Notes under the pieces: model-generated
What the model was told of the DNA's origin: nothing
Databases searched by the model: none
The model's input: the letters and a program-made list of their open reading frames with translations, nothing else
Translations under genes and position numbers: made by a program
Shown: positions 1 to 9,300 of the stretch, piece after piece
Layout of the letters: every line of letters begins with the position of its first letter
Position numbering within the stretch: position 1 is the first letter of the stretch
Origin: a virus
Virus record (IMG/VR): IMGVR_UViG_3300048026_000012
Span: 1 to 31,873 of that record
Length of the DNA: 31,873 nt
Strand: one strand, 5' to 3'

Positions 1-2911
1 TTTGTAGCTCGGCAGACATGCCCGTGTCTTTAGATGTTAGCCAATCAGTAATTCTACGCGCACTGGTTTTGCCCATGGATGGCAAATTGTTTTTTGGGTC
101 TGACGTATAAAACTTAGCCAACACAGGGTCATCTTTGTATTCTTGTGCGTTGCGTGTTCTGTCAGGCGTTTGCATACCTACATCGTATATTATTGCGTCT
201 AGCGCAGCGGTAAACGTAGGGAACTGATTGAAGTATTTTTGTACTGAGTTTGCAAGTTGTGAGCCTTTTGCTTTTGTGCGTTTGGCATCCATCAACTTGA
301 GTATCTTGTTTTTGTCGGAAGCGGTCATAGGCGCTGCAGGCGCATCCTTATCAGAATCTGCTTTACCTTGACGTTGTATATCTGCATCTTGTTCTGCAAA
401 TTTTGCTGCTTGCGTTGTATCGGCTTCTTTTGCCTTGGCTGTTTCCGCACGTTTCTTGGTGGCCGCATCGGCCTTCTGTGTAGCGAACTTTTGTTTTGTA
501 GTTTCTTTTACGGGTTCAGGCGCTAACGTAGGGTCTTCCACAAACTGTGGTTTACCTTCTGCGACTAGCGTTTGTTTGTTCACACGTACTCGAGTGCCGG
601 GTATCCGTTGACGTGTTACAGGGCGATCTGGACCTTGGCGCTCGCGTCCTTCTAATGTAGTTGGCTGCGGTTCCGTTGGTGCATCAGTTCTCCTAGCGCC
701 TCGCACAGTGCGTCCCACTCCTCGTCCGTCAGGTGCCGTAGTATCGGGGGCACTAGGAGCGGCTGCGGTGGGTCCGTCTGCACTGCTTGGTCCAACAGGC
801 GGAACGCCAACTCTACTTGTTGCTGTGTCAACTGGTCTAGCATCTAATGGCTCCCCTACGTCTTTCATGGTGAGTGTAGATTTTTGGATAGTTTTAGGCT
901 GTCGTAAGTCACCGCGGAACGATAGCTGCTCGGGACGTTCCCGATCTTCCTGCCTACGTTTAGGTTCAGCGACCCGTGCCTGCATTTCTCTCAGGCCAAG
1001 CTCAGTGTCTACATCAATGTCTTCCTGTTTCTGACGTTCAGCTTCCGTAGCCTTGCGTACCCGTGCGCTGTCTTCTCGCGCTTTATCTTGTTCTATTAGA
1101 CTTAATAAATCTGGATCGGCTCTAAACTGTTCTGGTCCCGCTACTGGTCCTACAGGGCGTGCCATAGGTTCGGGCGCAGCTTCTGGTTTAGGTTCTGGTC
1201 TGCCGTACTTACGTTCGTCTTGTTCACGCTCTATCGCAAACAGATCAGGTTGTTCAAAGGCTTCTACATCACCACGTTCTGCAGCGGCTAACCCTTGACG
1301 TTCTCTAGCTTGCGCCTGTGCCGCTTGTTCGTTCCGTGCAATATCTTCTGTTAACGCCCCTAGACCCCCAGCGCGTGCTCTTTGCACCGCAGCGTCAAAC
1401 CTAGCTTTGTCTTGCACGGGTCGTGGTGAAGCATCTAATGACGCGATACCTGCGGGTAATTCAGTCCCTTCTATAAGGTCCAACGCAGGTTCATACCGTG
1501 TCCCCTTGAGTACACTAGATACCGCTTCAAACGGGACGGGTGCAGTACGCAGCTTCTGCATAGTATCCGAGGATATTTCCCCCGTGCTACGTAACTCTGC
1601 TCTAGCACGTTCTACTGTTTGCATACCCTCGGCACGCGCAGCGGCTTTTTGATCGCGTGTTCGTGCTTCTCCCTTGGAGTCCACAGTTAGCCCAAGGTCG
1701 TCTGGCCCTGTCAGTAGCTTCTGCTGCATACGATCTACAAGATCAGGTTCTCTAGGTTCTTCTACGCGCTCGTCAAAATCAAACTCTGCTTGGCGGGTAT
1801 CGCGTTCTGCTGGCCTCTCTGGAGCTTGTCCTAAGTCGGCACGGGGGAACATCTCACCTTGTTCACCTTCAAAATTAGTTTGCAACCCTATACGCGGTGC
1901 TGCGCCTGCTCCACCTTGTAAATCTAGTTCCCCTTGCACGGCTTCAGGTGTTACTTCTTGTGGTGCGCCATCTATCCCTGCTTTACGGCTGTTTGTGAAC
2001 GCGTCTACGAGGAATTGGATGGTGGCACCTGCACCGCCGCCTAGCGCAGCGGACTCGCCTGTACCTTCTAGTATGGCCCGCTCTGGGTTATACCCACGCT
2101 CTGCTAAGTTTTGTACAATCTCTGCGGTAGCTTCTTGTGCTGCTTCAGCGCCACCTGTAACGGCGGCGTTTGATATGCGTTGCCCCATAGTCTCGACTAC
2201 TTCAGGGCCAAGTTGATCCATCAACCTGTTAATCACAGGGACATCTACGGAACGCATGAAGCGTCCTAGCGGCGCGACTTCCAAAAGACCAAACGGTGCG
2301 GCCTGACGTATTGCACGGTTACGTTCTTCTTGAGTTGCGCCTGCTGCACGGGCGCGTTCACTAGCTTCGCCTGCTGCGGTTCCTACACCTAATAGTGCGC
2401 CTGCACCTGTGGCAATCCCCGTAGTAGCGGCAGCACCAAGAGATATAGGGGCGGCTCCAATACCCGCCGCGATACCCGCAATGGGTGCAGCAAAGCCTGC
2501 AATAGAACCAAACACACTACCAATTTTGTAGCTTAGATCATCTTGATCGCCACCTTTAGGTTTTATGGCGTCAGCGATACCCTGTATCTTGCTACGTGCA
2601 GCAAGTTCAGCTTCTTCATCTAGTAATGTAGCGGCACCTAGTGCGGCCATCTCACCTGTGCCTACAAACCCTGCACCGAAACCTTTAGCGAGGTCACCAA
2701 ACATACCTGTTTCTTCAGGGATGGGAACAAAGTCTGGTATGCCTTGTTCCATTTCGGCTTGTCGTGCTTCTTGCCGCCGTAGCCGCGCAGCTTCACGGTC
2801 TGCACGTTCTTGTTTATTTACGAGGTCTACTAAGTCTTCTTTGGATGTACCTCGTGGAGCTTCGACTTGAACCGTCGCCCCATCGCCAAAGGTGAGCGTA
2901 TGTATAGCCAT
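1..2911 (-). CDS. Giant internal virion protein, N-terminal 970 residues (3' end outside window)
   Basis: The frame is open from ATG 2911 to the left edge. The start, MAIHTLTFGDGATVQVEAPR, is followed by a basic helix (ADREAARLRRQEARQAE). Hydrophobic Gly/Ala segments lie at about 131-180 (FGSIAGFAAPIAGIAAGIGA). A conserved-type block at about 251-305 contains VTGGAEAAQEATAEIVQNLA and GTGESAALGGGAGATIQFLV. The remaining visible part is a long Gln/Glu/Arg/Pro-rich linker, ending in a possible folded start (KNKILKLMDAKRTKAKGSQL). The layout is like the large polyvalent ejection proteins of short-tailed phages, which often carry enzymatic domains further on. Those would lie outside the window. 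Confidence 0.75.
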   Translation of the reverse strand, partial: MAIHTLTFGDGATVQVEAPRGTSKEDLVDLVNKQERADREAARLRRQEARQAEMEQGIPDFVPIPEETGMFGDLAKGFGAGFVGTGEMAALGAATLLDEEAELAARSKIQGIADAIKPKGGDQDDLSYKIGSVFGSIAGFAAPIAGIAAGIGAAPISLGAAATTGIATGAGALLGVGTAAGEASERARAAGATQEERNRAIRQAAPFGLLEVAPLGRFMRSVDVPVINRLMDQLGPEVVETMGQRISNAAVTGGAEAAQEATAEIVQNLAERGYNPERAILEGTGESAALGGGAGATIQFLVDAFTNSRKAGIDGAPQEVTPEAVQGELDLQGGAGAAPRIGLQTNFEGEQGEMFPRADLGQAPERPAERDTRQAEFDFDERVEEPREPDLVDRMQQKLLTGPDDLGLTVDSKGEARTRDQKAAARAEGMQTVERARAELRSTGEISSDTMQKLRTAPVPFEAVSSVLKGTRYEPALDLIEGTELPAGIASLDASPRPVQDKARFDAAVQRARAGGLGALTEDIARNEQAAQAQARERQGLAAAERGDVEAFEQPDLFAIEREQDERKYGRPEPKPEAAPEPMARPVGPVAGPEQFRADPDLLSLIEQDKAREDSARVRKATEAERQKQEDIDVDTELGLREMQARVAEPKRRQEDRERPEQLSFRGDLRQPKTIQKSTLTMKDVGEPLDARPVDTATSRVGVPPVGPSSADGPTAAAPSAPDTTAPDGRGVGRTVRGARRTDAPTEPQPTTLEGRERQGPDRPVTRQRIPGTRVRVNKQTLVAEGKPQFVEDPTLAPEPVKETTKQKFATQKADAATKKRAETAKAKEADTTQAAKFAEQDADIQRQGKADSDKDAPAAPMTASDKNKILKLMDAKRTKAKGSQLANSVQKYFNQFPTFTAALDAIIYDVGMQTPDRTRNAQEYKDDPVLAKFYTSDPKNNLPSMGKTSARRITDWLTSKDTGMSAELQ

Positions 2912-2914
2912 TTA

Positions 2915-4786
2915 TTAGTCCACACTAACATTTTGTAAATCTTCTACCGAACGTCCGCTACCCTTCAATATAAGGTCTTGTGCTATCGTTCTAGCAACTT
3001 CTTCTAACTCTAGCAGGCCACTTTTGTTTAACGCTGTGTTTACAATGAGCGTTATTCTGGCGTCTTCCGCTGCAATATTTTGGTCAATCTTTGCCAACTT
3101 CTCAACATCATTATCTTCCATTGCTTCAGCGCGCTGGATGTTTAAGTCTTGTAGCAGTGCGGAGTTGTCTCTAGCGGTCTGGATAGCCGTGTCTCGTTGC
3201 GCAGCAATATCACCTTGCACTTTATACGCAGCGGTTAAACGCGTCTGGTCCGCTAGCCGGTCATTTTGTACCTTCTGCACTTCAATCTTCGCAAGGTTTG
3301 TTGTGTTCTGCATTTCGGCTTTTTGCGCGTCTAAAATACGATCCGCGTCTTTACCCACCTGCCGCATCTGTTCCGCGGTCAACGTAGTAGCACTTTGAAT
3401 GGCGGTTCTCTCATTTGCATTGGCATCCGCAGCCATTTGATTTGCAAGTTGTAACCCTGCTCGACCAAGAACAGAGTCATCCCCCATCTTAGCGCGTTCC
3501 ATTTCAAACTCGTCAAACAGACGTTTTCTACGGTTGTTACGTGTCTTAGACATTGCAGCATACCCGCCACGCGCCGCAGCACCGATAGACCCCGTACCAC
3601 CTGTACCGATTAAGAACGCGGTTAAGTCTTCATCAGGGCTGTAGTTTTCTTTGTCAAACGCTTGCATACGCTCTAACATCTCGTCGTACTTAGCACTTGT
3701 CTCGTCACGCTTCAGATACTCGTCTGATATATCCATACCCTTTTGCAGGGCGGCATCAGCAGATGTTTCGTTTGTGGGTGACATGGCGGGACCAACTGGG
3801 TTCACCGCACCGCCTGTTTGTGGGGCGGCTAGAGATGGTAGCCCTCCTTCGTCTGGACTTGGTACAGAGGGTGGTGCTTGATTTGGTAAGTTTGGTGCAG
3901 GCGCATCGGGTACAAGTGGAGGCATAGGTACTACAGAGGATGGTATATCTTCCGCATCATCAGGTCCGAGTGGCCTGTTTGCTTCTACTCGTGCGTCTAT
4001 GTCTGTTGGACCTGCGCCTGTGCGAGACATAACTCTTTGTTCTGACGGTGATAGTAGGTCGATGTTCTGCCTAGCAGTTTCTGCTACATCCGCCCTAGCG
4101 GCCAAACCACCTGCTTCTTGCTGTGCCTTTATTCGCCGTGCAATGGCTTCGTCCGTAAGGCGTGTGTTTCTATTACGCCCTTGACCCAAACCTGTAGTAG
4201 GCATGTTAGCACGATAACGCGCTATTTCTTCTGGAGATACACCTAGTACATATCCGGGCCTAACAACCCTATCCCCCTGCGCAAACGATACAATACCGCC
4301 GCCTGCCATCATCTTTGGCCCTTGAGCCATTCTAGCAGCGGCAAGCCCCTGTGCTTGAGGGGGTGCAGCTTGAGGTCGTCTAGGTTGCGCACCGCCACCA
4401 AGACCCGGAAGTCCCGCTATTCCTGCAGGTTTACGAGGCTGTGCCTTCGTCATGCGTTGCATGTTCTGCTGCTGCATCTTCTGCTTTTGATCCAACGTGC
4501 CCTTCGTACGTCCAGCTAGCTCTCCAAGCGTACCGCCCATCTCCTGTTTTGTTAGATTCAAGGCTTCTTGTTCGCGCTGTTGTGCTATAGTGCCCGGCTG
4601 CTGCTGCATCTTTAACTGCATATCTGCAGCTACGGCTTTCTTTTCAGACGTAAGTTTTTGCAATGCCAGTAAGTCTAGGAGTTCCTTGTTGGCCCCGTAA
4701 CGTTTCTGTAGCTGCTGTGGGTTGCCTCGGTAGGCATCCATGCGTTGTTCGATTTGTGCGTCTAAACCGCCGCCACCTAAAGCCAT
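2915..4786 (-). CDS. Internal virion / ejection-type protein, 623 residues
   Basis: The 623-residue protein has a Gln-rich coiled N-terminus (QKQKMQQQNMQRMTKAQPRK). A GG motif near residue 160 (MMAGGGIVSFAQGDRVVRPG) follows, then a long Pro-rich disordered stretch (about 270-340). A short glycine-rich hydrophobic segment (LTAFLIGTGGTGSIGAAARG) comes next, and a C-terminal half that is nearly all coiled coil (RERTAIQ... to LKGSGRSVEDLQ). No enzymatic residues are apparent. Such mixes of disorder, coiled coil and a membrane-seeking patch are usual for ejection proteins. The next gene begins three bases after its stop, so these proteins are made together. Confidence 0.75.
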   Translation of the reverse strand: MALGGGGLDAQIEQRMDAYRGNPQQLQKRYGANKELLDLLALQKLTSEKKAVAADMQLKMQQQPGTIAQQREQEALNLTKQEMGGTLGELAGRTKGTLDQKQKMQQQNMQRMTKAQPRKPAGIAGLPGLGGGAQPRRPQAAPPQAQGLAAARMAQGPKMMAGGGIVSFAQGDRVVRPGYVLGVSPEEIARYRANMPTTGLGQGRNRNTRLTDEAIARRIKAQQEAGGLAARADVAETARQNIDLLSPSEQRVMSRTGAGPTDIDARVEANRPLGPDDAEDIPSSVVPMPPLVPDAPAPNLPNQAPPSVPSPDEGGLPSLAAPQTGGAVNPVGPAMSPTNETSADAALQKGMDISDEYLKRDETSAKYDEMLERMQAFDKENYSPDEDLTAFLIGTGGTGSIGAAARGGYAAMSKTRNNRRKRLFDEFEMERAKMGDDSVLGRAGLQLANQMAADANANERTAIQSATTLTAEQMRQVGKDADRILDAQKAEMQNTTNLAKIEVQKVQNDRLADQTRLTAAYKVQGDIAAQRDTAIQTARDNSALLQDLNIQRAEAMEDNDVEKLAKIDQNIAAEDARITLIVNTALNKSGLLELEEVARTIAQDLILKGSGRSVEDLQNVSVD

Positions 4787-5661
4787 TATGCGCTCTCCTC
4801 GCTAGAACTACCGCCGAATATTTGGTCGTATAGTGCTTTAATGCCGCCCGCCCCAGATAACACTTCTGATAGTGCGCTTGGTTCTGCGTAAGAATAAGAC
4901 TGTGCAGTTAGAGGTAACCCCTGCAACAAAGACTGCATATACTGCACCTGCTTGTACGGGAAGTCACGTTCTTCTTCAAACTGCAATCTGTCTGCTACGA
5001 TACCTTCAGATTCAATCGCTCGCTGCGTAGCGCCCATATCTGCTAAAGTTTGTAGTCCCTGCGTACCGTACAGGTTAATCTTGTCCTGCGCGGTCATCCC
5101 ACGGTCTTGTTCTACGTTGAACTGGTTAAGTGCTTGGGTGTACGCGTCTGCGTAGCCCGCACCTGTTATGCCTTGTAGCTGCTGCGCTAGATTACGGTTT
5201 GATTCTGCATCAAATAATGCCTGTGCTGATCCGCCGTAAGCCCCTGCAAACTTATTAGCGTTTTGTGCAGCCGTGATCCCTGCCTGCCGCCGTGCTTCCT
5301 CTAGTTGAGGGTCTAAAGACGCTTGTAGGTATGGGTTCATATACTGCTGGACTGCTGCGCCCGTGAACTGCTGTGGTTGATATCCTGCTGTACCCATCTG
5401 ACTAGGGTCAAACGCGCTTGCTAATCCCGCTACACCTTGAAACGCTTGACTTTGTAGGTCAGATGCACCCGCGGTAAGCGGACCCATATATGCGTTATAC
5501 CCCTCATTCGCCAGCGCTTGACCTTTGCCAAGCATTTCTGTGACGTATGGACCTACATAAGAAGAAAGAGAGGATTCTTTTCCCGTCATCTCACCTACAA
5601 TATCCGATCCCCCTGTAAGCGGGTCGATTGGATTTGTTTGATTTGTTGTGGTTTCAACCAT
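4786..5661 (-). CDS. Internal virion protein, helical
   Basis: This 291-residue, mostly helical protein is rich in Ala, Gln and Gly. It contains QQYMNPYLQASLDPQLEEAR and RQAGITAAQNANKFAGAYGG (about residues 105-144), then ALNQFNVEQDRGMTAQDKIN, and ends GGIKALYDQIFGGSSSEESA. The 'VQQYMNPYLQxxLDPQLxEARRQAGI..AQ......GAYGGSRQAL' block is typical of internal or ejection proteins of marine short-tailed phages. No catalytic residues are recognisable. The following gene starts in its stop codon (TAATG). It probably enters the host with the DNA as a partner of the larger proteins on either side. Confidence 0.75.
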   Translation of the reverse strand: MVETTTNQTNPIDPLTGGSDIVGEMTGKESSLSSYVGPYVTEMLGKGQALANEGYNAYMGPLTAGASDLQSQAFQGVAGLASAFDPSQMGTAGYQPQQFTGAAVQQYMNPYLQASLDPQLEEARRQAGITAAQNANKFAGAYGGSAQALFDAESNRNLAQQLQGITGAGYADAYTQALNQFNVEQDRGMTAQDKINLYGTQGLQTLADMGATQRAIESEGIVADRLQFEEERDFPYKQVQYMQSLLQGLPLTAQSYSYAEPSALSEVLSGAGGIKALYDQIFGGSSSEESA

Positions 5662-5669
5662 GGGTCACC

Positions 5670-6356
5670 TCACGCGGGTATAAATTTCTTAGGGTCTATC
5701 TCTTTACCCTGTTTATCGTTGCCTGTACGGGCTTTGCGTACACGACGCATCATGTCTTGTAATACTTTAGCACCTGCATCGGAGTTGCCATTACCTAGAT
5801 GACTTACAACATCCGCAGGAATAACAAACTCACCATCACTTAGTCGTGCTTCTTGCTTACCTTCAATGTTAGCAGGAACTTTGTCAGCCATTCCATCACT
5901 AGCACCATCAAGATATTTGCCTTCTTTTAACTGCGCAATACCCCCTGCAGCCATCCCTGTGGGTTCTTCCTGTACAGGTTCTGGAATACGTGGACCACCG
6001 GGTCTTCTACGTTCTTGTCGTGCAGGGTTAGCCGCGTTTAGTGTCGCCAAACCTTCCGCAGACATTGGTGTTGCGGGAGCCTCGCCCTTTGGACGATATT
6101 GTGCCTGCGTAAAATACCGCTGCCCACCACTTCCGGGTCGTCTGTTAGGATCATACGTGCTAGGTACAGTTTCGCGCTGTACTTCGTACTCAGGAATATC
6201 GCCTTGGTAACCTGTTTGTGGGATGTTAGCTTGCCCAATACCAGACTGGTTTAGTAAGTAACCGCCTCCAAGACTTACAGCCGCACCAAGAAGATCAAGT
6301 TCCCCGTCTTCACCTGAAACAAGTCCTTTGAGTGCATTGTCTAACCAACTAGCCAT
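5670..6356 (-). CDS. Internal virion-type protein with GEFVIPADVVSHLGNG motif
   Basis: The 228-residue protein has an N-terminal amphipathic or hydrophobic segment (LLGAAVSLGGGYLLNQSGIG, about residues 22-41). A proline-rich middle follows. The conserved C-terminal block runs MAAGGIAQLKEGKYLDGASD, GMADKVPANIEGKQEARLSD, GEFVIPADVVSHLGNGNSDA and ends KARTGNDKQGKEIDPKKFIP. The 'YLxGxxDGMxDxxPAxIEGxQ.ARLSDGEFVIPADVVSxLGNG' block is widespread in marine phage structural proteins. It lies between ejection-type proteins and overlaps the giant gene by one base (TAATG). Its role is unknown; it is probably part of the internal protein set. Confidence 0.75.
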   Translation of the reverse strand: MASWLDNALKGLVSGEDGELDLLGAAVSLGGGYLLNQSGIGQANIPQTGYQGDIPEYEVQRETVPSTYDPNRRPGSGGQRYFTQAQYRPKGEAPATPMSAEGLATLNAANPARQERRRPGGPRIPEPVQEEPTGMAAGGIAQLKEGKYLDGASDGMADKVPANIEGKQEARLSDGEFVIPADVVSHLGNGNSDAGAKVLQDMMRRVRKARTGNDKQGKEIDPKKFIPA

Positions 6357-9300
6357 TACATATCTCCAAGTATTCTTAGTAGCATATCATTTTCATCCTC
6401 AACCTGTCCACCCTCTGCAAAGCCACTAGCAAAAGCCAACGGACCCGCGGGATTATTTGCAGGTCGCGTAGTGGGCGCTCGTGCAGTTCCGTATGGACTT
6501 ACAAACTTTTGTGCCTGTCCTTGGTCCCTGAAGATAGACTCAAAGCTGTAAGGTGTTATGTCCGCTAACGCATCAGGAGTTTTAACATCTACGCGTCTTC
6601 CGCCTATGTCCTCTGCTTGCATTAACATGTTTGCCAAATCATTTACGTTCTGTTGCTGCGTTTGCGTGTTAATTTTTGTGTCAATCTGGGTGTTCAGATC
6701 AGTAATCATATCGGTGATTGCGTCCGTGTTTGCGTCTATCTCGCCGTATATACCTGTGGCTGGAGTAAACATGGACGTATCTGCAAGGGTAACGTCACCA
6801 CCCTGTAATGCAGTTTCTAACATCGTTTGGTCATTTATGTCAACGATACCGTCTCCAGTAACATCATACTGTGTGATTAACTCCGCGCTGACATTTTCTT
6901 GCGCGATTAAGTCAATTACGAAGTCTATGTCTTCCTGTGTAACTTCTCGTGCAGGTTTACCAACAAGGTCTGCGATTACATCAATGTCTGCGCCAAGGTT
7001 TTCTTCGACACCTTCAATGGTTTCTGTAAGACCCGCCTCGACCTCACCAATTTTTTCTGTAAGGCCCGCTTCTACCCCTGTTATCTTTTCAGATAGTGAG
7101 GTTTCTGTCTCCCCGATTGCTTCTAGCAACGCATCTTCGGTCAAGCCAAGGCTAGTAGCTACTTCACCAATGGCTTCCGCGAGCGCCTCATCGCGCTCCA
7201 TACCTGCATCTTCGTAGGCTTTGATTGTAGCAAAAATACCTGTGGGGTCTTGACTCTCATCTACTTCTGTATTCGGGTCATCTTCAATAGCAGGAGTACC
7301 AACAATACCTGCAAGATCACTTACGTCCTCGGTAACATCTGCTACGTCCTCGGCAACCTCTGCTACATCTTCTTTTACCTCTGCAACGTCCTCGGCTACA
7401 GCGTCTATTTCACCGCTAAGTTCTTCTTTTGTTAGCCCAAGCTGCTCCAACATAGCATCTTCAGTGAGGCCAAGGTCTTCAGTTAGTTTGTCAATCGCAG
7501 CTTGTAACGCCTCGTCGCGTGTAGCGCCTTCCTCTAACTCTTTGTATATCCCTGTAGCTTCTTTGGATTCATCTTCTGGTGTATTCGGGTTATCCTCAAC
7601 GGACGGTGAACCCATAATAGACTTAATCACGTTAAACGTAGCAGTCGGCATATACGTGGTAAGCTGTTCACGTTGAAACGCCTCAAACCCTGCCGCGTCA
7701 TAATCTTCGGACTCAGGATCAAACTGCCCTACAAACCGATCTACATCTTCTTGTGTTACATCTACAAGGCCCAACTCTTCGTAGGCTGCACGTACTTCAC
7801 CAGCGTCAAAGAACCTTGGGTCTACAAACTCGTCGATGGCGGCTTTTTGTGTAGTCTGGTAGTTTTCGTCATTTACCTGCCCAGTAAACGCTGCAATATC
7901 TTCCTGTGACGGTTGATACCCGATAGCACTTAGGAACTCTTCTGCTTCTGCTGCGGTTACCTGCCGTGGGTCAACGTAGCCACCGATAGCACTTGTCTGC
8001 GTTTCTTCTGTCTTAGAAGCCACAAACTGTGCGATTTCTTCTGGTGTTGCGGTATATCCTGTATCTGCAAAGAACTGTGTAGCTTCTTCTAGGGTGGTCG
8101 CTAACGGGTCGTATTCTGCACGCGCTTCCGATAGTTTTTCGGACGCGTAATTCTCTGCTACACCTTGACCTACATATGTGGCCGCTAGGGCGTCAGTTAG
8201 GGTAAGCCCTTCTTCATCGGCAATAGCCTGCACTTCTTCACGGGTAACCTGTCGTGGGTCTACATAAGACGCGATAAGTCCAGACTGTGTAGTTTCTTCA
8301 ACCTGCGCAACAAATTGCTCGACCTGTTCATCTGTCGGTTCATATCCAAGATTTGTAAAGAACTCACGCGCTTCTTCCGCCGTGACCTGCCGTGGGTCTA
8401 CGTAAGTTCCAACACCTGTTTCTGTAGTAGTCGCAAAGTTTTCTTCGCCTTGACCTACAAAATCTGCTACTTCTTCATCGGTAGCCTCATATCCTAGCGC
8501 ATCAAACAATGCCTTGGCTTCGTCTGTGGTGACCTGCCGTGGGTCAACAAACTCTGCGATGGCGGCTTTTTGTTCTTCTTCAGTTTTAGACGCAACAAAG
8601 TCCGCAACCTGTTGGTCTGTAGGTGTGAACCCTTGATCCTCAAAAAATGCTTTGGCTTCCGCAGTGGTAGTCGCTAGTGGGTCAAACTCGGCGGTAGCTG
8701 CGGCAAGTGTAGATTCTTGATCTTTTTGCCCAAGATACGTAGCGGCCAAGGCTTCTGTAAGTGTAAGTCCTTCTTGGTCTGCAATGGCTTGTACTTCGGC
8801 CTGTGTGACGAACCGTGGGTCCACATAATCGGATATGGCTGTCTGCTGCTCACTTTCCGCTACTTGCGCAACAAAGTCTGCAACCTCTTCGTCGGTAGGC
8901 GTATACCCAAGGTCAGAGAAGAACTTACGAGCTTCTGCATCAGTTACCTGTCGTGGGTCTACATACAGCGCCGTAGCGTCTTTCTTGTTAGTCTCGAAGT
9001 TTTCAGTGCCTTGCCCGACGTAGTTAGCGACTTCTTCATCTGTAGGTTCGTACCCTTGATCTTCAAAGAACTTACGGGCTTCTGCTTCGGTTACCTGTCG
9101 TGGGTCTACATAAGACGCGATGGCCTCTTTCTGGTCGGCATCTGGGGTTGCGCCCATATACGAAGTGATTTCTGCTTCTGTCGGGGTGTAACCTAACTCT
9201 GCGAAAAACTGTTCTGCCTCTTCGCGTGTAGTACCCTGCGGATCATACTCCGCTGATATTTCCGCAACGGCTGCGGCTTCGTCTTTCTGACCTACATATG

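Noticed and set aside
6558-7217. Plus-strand frame of 219 residues opposite the giant protein
   Set aside because: It is low-complexity Ser/Val-rich translation of the antisense of coiled-coil repeats, has no ribosome binding site, and lies fully inside a well supported minus-strand gene. Other plus-strand frames in the window are of the same kind.
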